Below, piece after piece: positions 30,530 to 43,300 of a DNA stretch of 64,000 nucleotides (the stretch's first letter is position 1; each line of letters opens with the position of its first letter). Source of the stretch: Undaria pinnatifida (taxonomy: Eukaryota > Sar > Phaeophyceae > Laminariales > Alariaceae); the NCBI GenBank assembly GCA_012845835.1, contig JABAKD010000026.1, positions 892,983-956,982 on the forward strand, read 5' to 3'. The notes under the pieces were generated by a model. The model ran no database searches. It was given only the letters and a program-made list of their open reading frames with translations, and had not been told where the DNA came from. Both the position numbers and the translations under genes were made by a program.

Positions 30530-31850
30530 TGACGTTAGTCGGTTAGTCGGCAGGCGAAGCCAGGACAGCGAAGGAGGCGCCCCTGTAAGGCCCGCCGGAA
30601 GCTCCTCCGGAGACCAAAAACACGCTATTCGGGTTCATTTTACGCAAGAAAAACGAAAAAAGTATTACCTAGATTCACATCAGGTTCGAACGAAAAATCC
30701 AAAAAGCCTCAGTTTACACAAGAAATGTACCAGACACGACAAATACAACGTTTGTTCCATATACATTTAACCCTAAGTCTTACTTCGGGGATAGGAGCAA
30801 AAAAGCGAAAAACTCATCACCAAGGTAGTGGTGCAAAATTATCCTCAGAACAAAAATGGTCTTGGAAGCTTCCGTTATGTTTTTCGTATGATCGTGTCTC
30901 CCAACCTTGCGCGAAACGCGCACGTCGATGACGACCGCAAGTCCTAAACAATCGATTGTTATAGCTGTCGATGATGAACCGAACCGTCTTGCTCGTGAAG
31001 GATTGACGTGCAATGATGCTTCCCGCATCTTTCTCGCTCGAGGCCCGTCATTGCGCCCGCCTTTACCACCCGCCCCACGCTCCCCATGTTATTTTAGGGC
31101 CTCGCAATGGCCTTTCCACTTCGTGTCTAAATGTTGCCTCATATGGGTGAGGGGCCCGAACTAACCCCTAGTCGCCGAAATCCCAGTTCGCCTCGAAAAT
31201 CTTGCACACGGCCATGCCAGGGAGCGAGTCTTTGATGTGGACCATGAGAAACTTCCAAAGCGGGTTGGAGCTGAGAGGCTTGCTGCGCCTGCGCTCGTGG
31301 TTCACGCGGTTGGGTACCGTTCCCGGGCCGCGTGTACTCGCCAAGGTTGTCCGCGGGCCGATAATGGCCACAACGTCGCCGACGGGATCTACGACCTCAG
31401 CATTGGCATTGGTTACGCCAGGGCTAACGCCGTTGGCATCGTCGAGAGAGATGAAAGGGCTGTTCCGCCTTGTGTGCGTGTGTGTGGATCCCTCGCTGTG
31501 CGCTGCAGTGTCACAGGGCATGTGAGGGGTGTCCGCGACCCGGAGAAATTCAATTTGAACCGTATACCCCGCATTAAAACAAGCCTTCTTAAAGCTTTTA
31601 GGAAACACAGTGAGTGGGAAGGTCGGCACCTCCGTTTCACGACTGGCTATTAGTCTGACTAATAAGTAGGCGGCGACCTACATCGTGCCGACTAACTGCT
31701 CTAGTAAGAGACGTAAGACCCACGCTGCGTTCGAGGGGTGGGGCTACGTTTGAGGCTTTTCATCGCAGTGGATCGGGATCACTCGCCCACGCAACCCCTA
31801 CCGTAAATTTCAATAACCTCCCGAGTGAGAATAACAGCTGAAATGCATAG
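30530..31850. other. No gene recognised; minus-strand 153-codon frame at 31168-31629
   Basis: The minus-strand frame ends in a stretch reading WKFLMVHIKDSLPGM...FEANWDFGD, which looks protein-like, but I recognise no family and the opposite strand is open too. The rest of the stretch holds no repeat I could pair. Confidence 0.25.
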
Positions 31851-31854
31851 AGAC

Positions 31855-32220
31855 GATGGCGGAACGGACCCACACATAATACGACTATATGATATATACT
31901 ACGTAACAGCGCAACGGACTCCATTTTTTCCCCCTCTACGACGAAATATGACCGAGATAAGAAAATCGCTTACCACGAAAACGGACCAATTTTTATTTTT
32001 CCCCCTTGGCGAAAGGGAAGCCGCACAATTGTTTTCGGGGTCAGGGGCGAAACACGGTGCGGCGCAAAACACCGGGCGTGCGGTAAAATACACATTGACT
32101 CCGGTACATGGTGCGCTAAGCCGCCCGCTAAAAAGGTGCGACAGCGCGCCACCGCACGCCCCAAATATAACCCTGGTCGGTACGTAGGTTTCGCGTGTAA
32201 CACCGGTAGCTCGTTTGTTT
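31855..32220 (+). repeat. Partner of the repeat at 27295-27600
   Basis: Same landmark order as 27295-27600, with a longer 3' half. Confidence 0.55.
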
Positions 32221-32696
32221 TCACCTGCCTACAAACCCGGTCGACTCAAGCGGTCCCCTCCACATATTAACCTACACAGATGGCGTCTTCCAATGCGGGT
32301 TATGGAGGTTCCGTGCGCAGAACAAATGCGAACGTCGTAGTCTTGTGAAACACCTCGCATCAGCAGGGGAGTCACCGACCTGTATCCTTCACGAGGGTTT
32401 ACGGACCAGGGCTATAATAAGTGCTCCAGCACGTGGTGCGCCGAGATCGTGGGGGCGATGTGCGTACATTTTCTCAAAATGCGCGTCTCATTTACTCGCC
32501 TTGCACAGAACACAGAAACAAGCACAGAGAGAGCCTGCTGTACATAACAGGATGGATGTCAACGCGCAGGTCAATCCTGAGGAAACCTTGAATTGTTGAA
32601 ATCAATTGATTCGCGCCGTTATCACCGCATTTTTTGCAGCAGCCTGCAGTAACTCAGCTTCGACACCTAACATGCTATACAGAGTCGATAAAACTG

Positions 32697-33329
32697 CTAT
32701 ACAACGCTATTATCGCAGCCGCGAACGAAATATCTTGATCGTTCGTTCCAGTGTTTATTACTTGCGACTTGCAAGGGCATTGTCGAAAAAATATCAGCCG
32801 CTTCATGAATGATGTCTACCGGCTTCATCAGATCACCGCATTGTTTCCTGTACAATAGAAACAGCCGCATCAAGAGCTCAACGCGTGCCACCAAAAGCTT
32901 GCTGTTTCTAGGAGTCTTGATTTTGGTTTGGGCCAAGAACCCGGGCTCACACTCGATAGTCTGCTTCATTCGAATAATTGATGTAGAGGAACTGATACAT
33001 TCTACCGGGATAGTACGGCCGAGAACCATTCGAATCATTGAAGTCATCTGTTATTCCTCTGTATTTGCGAGCCTTCCAAGCCTTCTTTCATTCTCGGACA
33101 AAGACAACTGCATACGCTTGCAATTAGGTCCCTCAAACCGGAAAGCCACAAAGAAAGTTCTGGATGAAATTGTCAAAAATATTACCAACAAGAGCTCCAA
33201 ATATGTTTTGCTTACGGCGAAAATATTCCTCAAATTTGTTTCTCGCCTTCGGCGAAAAAAATTCGCACAGGTTGTTTGACCTTCCAGCAAACCATGTGCG
33301 GGGGGAGAAAAGGGGGGCAAACCGTACAT
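32697..33329 (-). other. Coding-like minus-strand stretch, unassigned
   Basis: Two minus-strand frames abut at a stop near 33050. The upstream one has a hydrophobic segment followed by FEGPNCKRMQLSLSENERRL. The downstream one (32697-33047) has 116 mixed-composition codons. Together they read like one diverged protein with an in-frame interruption, but the + strand is also open and no family is recognised. Confidence 0.2.
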
Positions 33330-33394
33330 CCACTCCTTTTTGTGGTGCGGTAAGCCAATGTATCAAGAAAATGGTGCAACTACGTGTCATTTAA

Positions 33395-34400
33395 CCATCT
33401 AATACGCGCGATCGAAATATCACGCAGCTGGCAAATATGAGTTTTGATCAAAGATGTTATTGGTCGATCTCACAGTGGAAGCGTATTTTTGTCATATAAA
33501 AAGAAACAAATCCAAGAAACAGACAGAAAAGGGCATTTGAGCACGCAGAGTGCGCCAATCTCTTAAAGGGCACTGACGTTAGAACACAGCGAGGCTAGTA
33601 AGTCCAAGCGGGCTGACGCTAGCTCTACAGCTCTCCGCATAATGTAATTTCCGCAAGAATGCCTACGCCCCATCCTAAGCCCGTCGAAACCATCTGACGG
33701 CCTCCTGGTCAGCCTTTCGCCACCCTCAAAACTACATGGCATATCGCTTCATATCTTGGTCGAGGCGCACCATCCAATGATCCTCTTTTCCCCCTTACAC
33801 CCAATGAGCTCCCCAAAAATCACCGTCCTCGGCGGACGCTCCTCCCCATGCGAGCCACGAATCCCGGCAATAATACCCTCCGTCTCCGCACTATCGCTCC
33901 AATGCCCTCGGAGTCTGTCTTGGCGCGCGCAATGGCGTACGAGATGATTTACGTAGAGCTGACACTCCGTAGTTTGGTTGCTGAGCACGTATCTCATGGG
34001 GCGTACGATAGTCTGCGTGATGAATGCTTGCAGCTTATGTTTCAAGCGCGTGTCAGTAAATCTAGAGCCCGTCTGGTGTATATACGTAGAACCAAGACAT
34101 GGAGCTACAAGGCGACTTACACCGCACCTACTACGCCAGCCTCACCCCTACTGCACGACGGTTGCGCAAGGGAAAACAAAATTAATAGCAACAAACGAGT
34201 TTGACACCAATTTTTTTTAGTATTTTGGTTGTTCATACCTCTCTTCGTTCACGTTTCATGTTGCAGTCTCGATTTCGAGGGTAGTGGTAAGTAAGACCAT
34301 TCGAAATCAGAGTAAGGGCCCGTTAAGGTGGGCGCGATCGGAGTGTCGCACAGCTCGCGACGACAAGAGGTTCGACTATGTCCTCGATCTCACAGCGGTA
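33395..34400. other. R-family fragments at 33395-33475 and 34325-34395; otherwise unassigned
   Basis: ATACGCGCGATCGAAATATC...ATGAGTTTTGATCAA and GGCGCGATCGGAGTGTCGCA...TCGATCTCACAGC are R-module pieces. Between them, frames of up to 118 codons (33848-34204 +) have no recognised domain. Confidence 0.4.
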
Positions 34401-34581
34401 GTTAAAAACTTTGGTGGGTAGTATAATACATGCCTGGTGACATATCTGCAACGTTGTCGGATGGATACACTGTCAGCTGTTGTACGTAATGGTCTGAGTC
34501 TTCTACAAAAGGACAAAGATAACAAACGTTAGGAAGTACTGACAAAGGTCGTTCAACATAACTTCATCGGCGACGTCCGAA

Positions 34582-35745
34582 GGGCCACCTGCACTATCTG
34601 CATTTTTGGTGGAAGCTCGTGAAAGCTTCCATGAACGTTTCCACGTAAACAACTTCCACGGAAGCTTCCACGGACGCAACCTAACTCTAACCCTAACCCT
34701 AATCCTAAGCTCCCAAGTAAGTAACTTCCGTGGAGGCTTCCAGTACGTCCGCTAAAGCTTCCATTACTTCCATGAAGATTTCGTGGAAGCTTTCGTGGAA
34801 GCTTTCATATCTTCCATGATGACTTCCGTGGAAGTTACCTCCATAAAATCTTCAATAAATTCCGCCAAAGCTTCTATTACCTCCATGAAAGCTCCCATGG
34901 AAGATTTCATGGAAGTTACTTCCATGGAAGCTTTCGTGGAAGCTTCCGTGGAAGTTACTTCCGTAGAATCTTATATATCTTTCATGGAAGCCTCCACGGA
35001 AGCTTTTGTTGAAGTTGCTTCCATGGAAATTTTCGTGGAAGCTTTCGTGGAAGCCTTCGTGGAAGCTCCCGCGGATGTTACTTCCGTGGAAGCTGTCATA
35101 TATTCCACATCTTCCACATCTTCCACGGAAGCTTCCACAAATGCTTCCGTGGAAGCTACTTCCGTGAACACTTCCATCATATCCGCGAAAGCCTCTATTA
35201 CTTCCATGAAAGCTTTCGTGGAAGTTGCTTTCATGGAAGCTCCCGTTGAAGTTACTTCCGTGAAAGCTGCCATACTTTCCGCGAAAGTTTCCATTTCACT
35301 TCCATGAAAGCCTCCACGGAAGCTTTCGTTGAAGTTGTTTCCATGGAAATTTTCGTGGAAGCTCCCGCGGATGTTACGTCCGTGGAAGCAGTCATATATT
35401 CCATATCTCCCACGGAAGCTTCCACGAATGCTTCCGTGAAAGCTACTTCCGTGAACACTTCCATAATATCCGCGAAAGCTTATATTGCTTCCATGAAAGC
35501 TTTCGTGGAAGTTGCTTCCATGGAAGCTTTCGTGGAAGCTTTCGTGGAAGTTGCTTCCATGGAAGCTTTCGTGGAAGTTGCTTCCATGGAAGCTTTCGTG
35601 GAAGCTTTCGTGGAAGCTCCCGTTGAAATTACTTCCGTGGAAGCATCCATATCTTCCATTGAAACTTCCATGGAAGCGGTGAAAGCTTCCACGGAAGCTA
35701 GCTTTCACGAGCTTCCACGCAAAATTCACGTTGTGCAGGAGACCG
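34582..35745 (+). mobile_element. Palindrome-array TIR transposon, copy 2
   Basis: The ends GGGCCACCTGCACTATCTGC and, on the other strand, CGGTCTCCTGCACAACGTGA form terminal inverted repeats matching at 31 of 40 positions, better preserved inward (GTGGAAGCTCGTG is identical). The flanks CGTCCGAA (34574-34581) and CATCCGAA (35746-35753) agree at 7 of 8 positions, indicating an 8-bp target duplication. The core is almost wholly CTTCCRYGGAAG palindromes and GAAGCTTTCGTG 12-mers. Because the units lack stop codons, long frames appear on both strands (174 and 163 codons +, 286 codons -); these are repeat-encoded. No transposase. Confidence 0.8.
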
Positions 35746-35769
35746 CATCCGAACCTCCAAATATTTTGA

Positions 35770-37280
35770 CAGAGCCAGATAATTCTAAACACTAAGAGCA
35801 CATCAATCAGGAATGCGGGAGAGGGATACACGAACCGTCACAACAATATTTATTTATCATATCAGTACATATGTTAAATCGTATACACGCCACATCTCTT
35901 GATCGAGATCTAATTGGAGGGGATAGCAAGGATATCGATATTGTGCTATACCTCGAGGAATGTTCACACGGAAAACCAACGGCCTTGTTTATCTGAACTT
36001 TGTATATCCGTTGGTGTCGGCATTATATGGAATAACGGGTTTTCTCAATCTTCTAGATAAACCAACTCTCTTGTTGTTTAGGATGAACGCGACAGGTGAA
36101 GTTATCTGTGCGACCAACGAGACAACTATTTCTTGATTGTTCGGATGGTGGCGCGGAACACGCGCAAACCGAGCACGCGTGGATGATAATGAGTTTTTTC
36201 CAATATTGTTGGCCGCTCGCCGTCCGTCTGTCTTCTGTATGCCTCCCGCAAAAAGGACATACCCTTTCGCGGATGGTCGACTCGGCGCTCTTGTATTATA
36301 CCTTCTCGAGAGTCTTAGCTTAAGACACGAGGTGGTCGGTGTGTTGCTGGCAATGGAATCCAATGACGCATAACAAGCGCTGGTGGTCTAGCGTTCCGAG
36401 CTGAATGCAGTGCTCCTGGGCGAGGCTTTGTCACAAACCCGTACAGCACGGCCACTTTCACCTCGGCCTTAAACAGGGGCACGCGAATCGAATCCGTCGT
36501 TAGATCTCCGGCAAAATATCGGCGCTTGTTTTGACAAGGCCGGCCAAGTAGACACACGCTGTTTTGCCCTTCTATACCCCTCGATTGTTGATTCGAATGC
36601 AGGCGATGAGCTCCGCCGTGCTGTGCTCGGTACCATTAACTGCATGATAATCTGTGTTGTTTTGCTGCAAGTTTTGGGCTATACAGCACTATTCACTAGA
36701 CCAATCAGTCCAGGTCTTGAAGATATTGCTATGCTCAACCAACACCTAATTGATAACATGGTGTTTTTCCAGAGTTCAGGGCAACAAACATGGAAACGAC
36801 CAACACCCAATTGATAACATGGTGTTTTCCTAGAGCTCAGGGCAACCAATACTGAAACCGCCTGTGAGTTTCCCCGTTTTTGTTTTAACTGGAAACCGGC
36901 ATTTCCCCCCGTTGTTTGTGGGTACGATATAAAGCACGAGGCACCTTGGATGATGCTCGAAGTAGCGTTTGCAAAGCTAAGCGAAACAGAAAGCTGTGGT
37001 TTGTTTGTTTGTTTGTTTGTTTGTTTGTTTGTGTCCCGTTCGACACACTTGCCCCTCGCTCGTCGTTTCCTCCTGTAGCCCCACTTCCGAAGGGCAAGCT
37101 TGTATACATACTGCATTGTGTACTGAAGTATACATACAGGCACTATGGGTTAATGACGCAACCAGTACTTGCAGTTGAGATGTAGAACGGAAACGTCCGA
37201 TAAATCCACCGTGGTAAATATACCATGTATGGCTTTTGGATGAGGCAGAAAGTCCTCAAACTCGATGCATATCGCCGCAC
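35770..37280. other. No gene; 61-bp tandem duplication and (GTTT)n
   Basis: CCAACACCTAATTGATAACA at 36739 recurs at 36800 (period 61, two copies). A (GTTT)n tract lies at 37000-37031. Other frames have no recognised domain. Confidence 0.6.
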
Positions 37281-37316
37281 TTCTGCTCTCTTGCTCCCGT
37301 GTTCCGAAACCTTTAG

Positions 37317-40300
37317 GGTTGGATGTTCAATGGAATAGAGACTCTAAACATTGCCTTCGTGATGGACGACATTGCGGACACGTTTGAGCTGGACAGCCTC
37401 ACCAAAGGGATTGTGGGTGGCTCCGGTTTCCTTGGTGAGAGTATATCCCGCTGCCTGTGCTGTTTTACACGTGCAGTTGGCATTGCCAAAGAGCCGGTCT
37501 AGAATATACGTTAACCTTACGAACATGCATGAGGTGACCGTGTTGGTCCGTAGCGCACTCGAAATGAAAAATAACCACCTGGTATATCATGCCTTCTCCC
37601 CGAGTATTTGCCCTTGGATAGTCTAGATGTTTTCGATGGGTGAAATTGTTGCCATTACCGGTGGTGTGTCAAATATCGCTTATGCCGCGGACCATTGAGT
37701 CGCCTTTTCCGCCTGTTTTTGTAGCTTTAAATCTGCCGAGCGTGCGCGATTGTTTGTTTGAACACCTCTGACGCAAGAGTTATTCGAACTGGACCGTCAC
37801 AGCGCGTGGTTGGGGTGCACCTGTGCGCAAACCCTAAGACAGACGTTACACGGCCCACGCGGGCAGGAACGTACCGGGCGGGGCGTTCACCGTCGCGACT
37901 CGAGCGGCAACCTGGGCGGACGAAACTGGTAGGGGTACTTGGGCTTCAAAGACGAATACTCTCGGAACGATCTAGGGGTCAGTGCGGGCAGGTCTGACGC
38001 GGACGCTAGGTGACCCGTCCTCGAAGGAGCCAAAATCGGGGCTACGGGACCATGCGGGCACGATTCCACCAATGTCGAGGTGCAGCGCCGCGACAGTGGT
38101 TGAAATTGGGGCGCACGAGGTGTTTGCTGCGATTGGATCCTCCTACGTGACTTGGCCAGGGTACTTGGGCTACAAACAGGCGGAGTCGCCGGTGATGTAC
38201 GGTTCGACCCTGTATGTGCTGGGATTGTTTTGCAAGGACCTCAATCTCGGGACAGGAGATATTTTTGGATCCAATGAACACGCCTCCACTAACGGGGGTG
38301 GCGACGATCGCGATGGGCGTGATCGGCAGGCATCGGGGTTGACCGCCGCTTCAAAGGCACCCCGTTCCATGGAGAATCTCGGGCGTCGGGTAGACCCTCA
38401 CCGGAGGGAAAGAGGATCACTACATTCGAGGCGCGGTCACAACGGCGAGGGGTTCCGCCTCGATGGGAGGAATTCAGGGACTGGGAGGAGAGAGAGGATA
38501 CGCGACGAGCAAGGCATGACAACGTTTTAGGGGTGGCAACGCATCGGCCACACTCCCAGCGGCGGTATCGTGCAAAATTTTACAATCCTGCCCCGACAGA
38601 CAGGATAGAAAATCACCACCAAAGGGCCCCACGGAGGGGTGAGAAGGGCAACGAGACGGGCACCCTCCCACCGAAGGAGTAGAAGTAGGCCCCAGATCCT
38701 GCCCCAGACGCCAAGGGCAGAGTCCCAGAACGGGGGGGTGGTTCACTGTGACGCATAACGCCAGCAGTGGCGGAAGAAGTGTCCGCTATGATGGAGGGGT
38801 GGACCGGCGTGACGGGTCTTGGCCCTGTGATAGAGTAGGGGCAGGGTATCCTCGACAGGCGTCCCGGACCGGGGGCGATTGCCCGGCACCCAGCGAGAAG
38901 GAGATGATGCATCGACTCAGGTACGGCCCCAGCGGCTCTGAGTGGGGTTCCGTGACGACCCCAGGGAGATGGGGGAGGACGGTGGGGTTGTTCATCATCT
39001 CCCGGCGACGGGTATGCGAACTGACACGACAATCATGCCCCCAAGAGACGAGGAGATGTTCCGACTGAGCAGAAACCACGGCAGCGATGGGGTCAAAGAG
39101 ACAAGCCCAACTTAATCGAATGGTGTGACTACCGCTACGGGCACGCACATTGTCGAGGGCTTTGCCTACACAACGGGAAACGCTCAATCAACGGACTCAA
39201 CTGGAACTGTCGACAATGGACGACCACATGGGAATCTGCTACGAGTCCCGCAGAATAGGCTTTGTTCGAGGAAGTCGCCGGGGTGAGCTCAACCGTGGCA
39301 AGAACGAACGTGGCTGACCCACACTCGATGTCTAATGCCCAGCAAGAATATCAAACACTCTGACACCATATCAAGGCCGTTTGACGACGAATGTGGCATC
39401 TCCAGGACCTCACTGGGTAGGCCGCCGGGGCGCTACCAGGGGAGCCACGTTCGTGGCTCAGGTAACCCCCCCTGTTGCCGGGAGCATCACTGTCGCGGCG
39501 AGCCCCCTTCTCGCTTCAGCCCACCTGGAACCCCCACCACCGTCGCCACCGGTGTCCAGGTCGCGGCCGTCCACCCCCCCCCAGCCCCACTTGTCACTCC
39601 CGTCGCGGCGGCGAGCACCACCAGGGATGCGGTCATGCTTGTGTCGGTATTTCGGTATCATTTCCCATGTATTTTAGCTCGTCGGGGATTTACTTCGGCT
39701 GGCTGGGGTAGCAGGCACGACAGCGAGCCCCTCCTCAACTTTGGGGTTGGAAGTTGCGACGGAGGCAGGGCCGCGACCAGGCAGGACCGTGAGAAGAATC
39801 TTGACAAGTCGGAACGGCAGAACAGTAGCGAGAGTCTTGAAGGGAATAAAATATTGTACCCGTACCACAAGCACCAGTTGCGACGCGCCTTACGATAGAG
39901 GTAGTACCGCGTTTAGCTTTTTTCGGCTCAAATGACGGGGCTCCTTTGCCCACAATCGTCCGAAAAGGTAAATATATGTAGTATTTTTTGTGTACGTAGG
40001 CCATCGGTTGATCCAACGTTTTGCATATCATTTCACTAAAAAGACACTTTTGGTTGAGGTGTAGAGCTCCACAAATCAAGAACCTTGCAGAGAAAAAATG
40101 GTGTATATCATCCGTAGCATTTGTCTTACATCGATTTCGCCCTGATCCAAGCCTCATCCAAACGCGTCGGGGTCAGCCGGTTCAGAGATGCGGACCTGTG
40201 TTACGCGGACGTGTTTTGCATCATTCATTCCAATGGTACGGTGATCCTCGGCTGAAAACCTTGTTGGACACGACATGGAAAACACGACAACAAGAAATGG

Positions 40301-43300
40301 TTATCGGCACTTAGCAAATGCCGAATTCGAAGAGCAGAAGTAGTTTTGGTTTTATGACTACTCGTATGAAGATACAGTACATATGTCGCTAATAACTCGT
40401 GCAGCAGGATCATTGTAGCTACCCCAAACTTGAGTGCGTTGGGATGTGCTGCCTTCTTTCTGCAGAGTGTATCCTTCGAATTCCAGTACACCACCCCGAA
40501 CCAGCGGGCAACCGTGGTCAGCCAAGACACCAGCCAGGAGGAAAGGGACGTCTCAGTGTTAGTCGTTCACCGTTTCTCAACGCTCATCCCTCACTGCATT
40601 TCTAGTATTCTATAAGTACGATTTTCTGGCGAATATCGATGCATGTATGCAACTATTTACGACGGTCGTAGGAGTTCAAGGGTATGGGCAAAGCGCACCG
40701 CAATTTGCACTTCTGGCATTTGCGACCGTGCTTGCGACCAGTTGCAGAGGTGTGGGCAGGGTAAACATTTTTGCGACACTGCGATGATACGCTGTTGAAC
40801 ACATGAAGTGGCTCCTGTTGTGTCCCAAGTCAATGCATGCACGCGGTCGTGGATCGTCATCGCTCTTCATTGGGTTTCGGCGGGACTTACGCCAGAATAA
40901 TGTTCTGGCAACAAATTGACCCATCACGGTGAACACGGCCCTGAGATTGAGATCACCGCAAGGATTATTTGGACTAGTTGAGGTTGCCCTTTCTCAGCGC
41001 GTCGTTCAATTGTGGAGCGGGGGCTATATATTTTCATGGCCTAAAAAGGACCTTTCTTTACTTACATCTGACCCTAAACCGGAACTTGATATGAGCATTG
41101 TGTGCGCCCCCAGCTGAAAAACTGTCAATGGCTGGAATTCTGGGAAATGACGCGTGCCACGATAGAGTTAGAACTTTTTGCGTGAAGTGTTTTGTGAATG
41201 ACGGGGCTCCTTAACCCATCTCAGCCAAATTCGTCGGAAATTGGCCATTTTGTTTTTGGCATGCTTCTCGTTGCGTACCTAGTCCATGGGATTTTGCATC
41301 CGCTATCTGTTTTATTTTTCTCCACCCAAATGTGATTTTTGAAGAATTCTTAATCTTTCAAATTGAGAAACCTCGTAAAAAATAGTGGTGCACCTCGATC
41401 GAAGCACGCGTCAAACATTGTTCCAAAAATTCCACATCGTTTGGAAATACTTTAGTTGTTTTAGCTTCTCAGTCGACAACCCTCGCCAGTCAGACAATTT
41501 GAGCCCAAGCATAATCTTCTTACCATGGTATGGTTCGGCTCGAACAACATGTGTCGGAGACTTCCACATTGGCCACCACTGTCCGCACTACATGTCCGCA
41601 ACATCCGCCGTTTTCTCACGCCACTTTGCACCCCTTTGCTGCCCCTCTCGTTCTTGAACCTGGCATAACATAAGGCATGATTTTTGGCGCAATCTTCTGG
41701 TCCGTCTTCGCTGACAAGCGCGGCCGCCGCAGCGCCTTCCTGCTGTCGCTTATCTGCATTGTGGTCTCAGGGTTTGCCACGGCGTTGGCTGGATCCGCTA
41801 CTACGTTGATCGTCTTGCGCGTCATTGTAGGATTCGGCGTAGGCGGAAACATCCCGGTAACAAACGTACTTCTCGCGGAGTATCTACCAACTAGTCACCG
41901 GGCGAGTTTGCTGTGCCGCACGGTCGGAGTGTCTTGGTCACTATGCATCGTACTCATGGCTCTGCTGGGGCTGGCCCTGGGCAGGGCTCTTGGACCAGGG
42001 TGAGCGAGGGCATTGATTGAGTACCTGCCGCGCCCAAGATTGATGAGCCGAATTCAATCCAGTGTAGGACAACTATAATTTTCAGCTTCAGTGGCGCCGA
42101 CCTCAGCTTATGGAATACGGGGTCGTCGGCACAACAAGGGTCATGGCGATGATTGTGTCTTGCCTAACCTACTGTAATAACCATTCATCATGCGAAAGAA
42201 CCTCACTGTAGCTTCAGCTCCTACATCTAAAAATATGGCGATACCTCGAATTCACTACGCATGGGTTTTCAAGGGCAGCAGCACACGATTACGAATAAAA
42301 TGTGTAACCCTCTCGAAAAGTATAACGCGCTGGGTTCTTGGTCGTTTCCGCCCACACCGGCGAAATCGCCGGCCGTGGCCAGACGAGAAGAAGATATGTG
42401 GAGATGTTTCCTGGGACTATCTGCTATGCCTGGTGCTATTGCTCTGGTTCTGGTTGCTTGCGGACTTCTCCCGGAGAGCCCGCGCTTCCTGAGTTTCGTG
42501 GGGAAACACGACGAAGCTGTCGATGTGCGTGGCGGGTCGTAGACTGTTTCACGTTCGCCTGGCATAATGTTTGCACAAGCGATTATAGAATATTCAAAAG
42601 ACAAAAATACACTCAGCTATGGCATCGAGGATTTCCTCGAAGCTCTTCTTTGCAAGTTGTGTGTGATATCTCGATCGCGCGTGCTACGCGTGTATGTACT
42701 CATTGCGAATGATAATGGTCGGTGGCCTTTGGGTCAAACGCTACGGGGACGTGCACCAATACGCAATATCGCCCAGAGTCGGGGCAGGCGGTGTGCCATG
42801 TGAAGATTGTGACCTCGTCGAGGCGATGCACCCGGCTGGCCTGTCCCACAGATAATGGAGGAGGTTGCGAGGGTGAATGGAGTGAACAACGTGCTGGGAG
42901 TGGAGCTGTCACAGCTGACGACAGAGGAAGAACGTGTTAGACTTGAAATTCAGCCTGCGTCCATCGATCTAGGCGAAAAAGAAGGACATGCTGCTGCAGG
43001 GGGTGTCTTCGAGCTGTTCCAGGCGCCGACGTCGCGAAGAGCCACGGTTTGCGTGTAAGTGGTCCAATAGGGTAATATTAGTCAGGCACAGAATATTAGT
43101 ATATTCTACGTACTAACCTAGATAGAATGCCAACAGCGAATTAATGTCGAACAAGCCTTGTTACGACGTCCTGAAAACGAACACATTGAATTGCCAAACC
43201 TACCAGTGCTGTAAGAAACTTAGCGCACGGATTTGGTGTTTCAGCGGTAGCTTTACGAATTAAACAGACTGAGTACACTCTGGTGAAAGCCGACGGTTGG

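Larger units (their letters stand above)
19125..37316 (+). other. Proposed intron 1 of the transporter gene (18.2 kb)
   Basis: If exon 1 at 19032 is correct, this interval is one intron with a GTGAGT donor and a TTTAG acceptor preceded by a C/T-rich stretch (37285-37316). It contains both palindrome-array transposons, R-family copies, two tRNA-like heads and several direct duplications. The first few hundred bases (to about 19580) resemble the bases after the second first exon at 63404-64000. Confidence 0.5.

Noticed and set aside
34684..34710. TAACCCTAACCCTAA-like words suggesting a telomere
   Set aside because: Only about three imperfect units inside a transposon copy; too short to be a telomere or a clear interstitial telomeric site.
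34783..35831. Long frames on both strands with EAFVEA-like or SFHGSNFHES-like repeats
   Set aside because: The 12- and 15-base units lack stops in several frames, and both strands are open at once. The interval has TIRs and target duplications, so it is treated as a non-coding transposon core.
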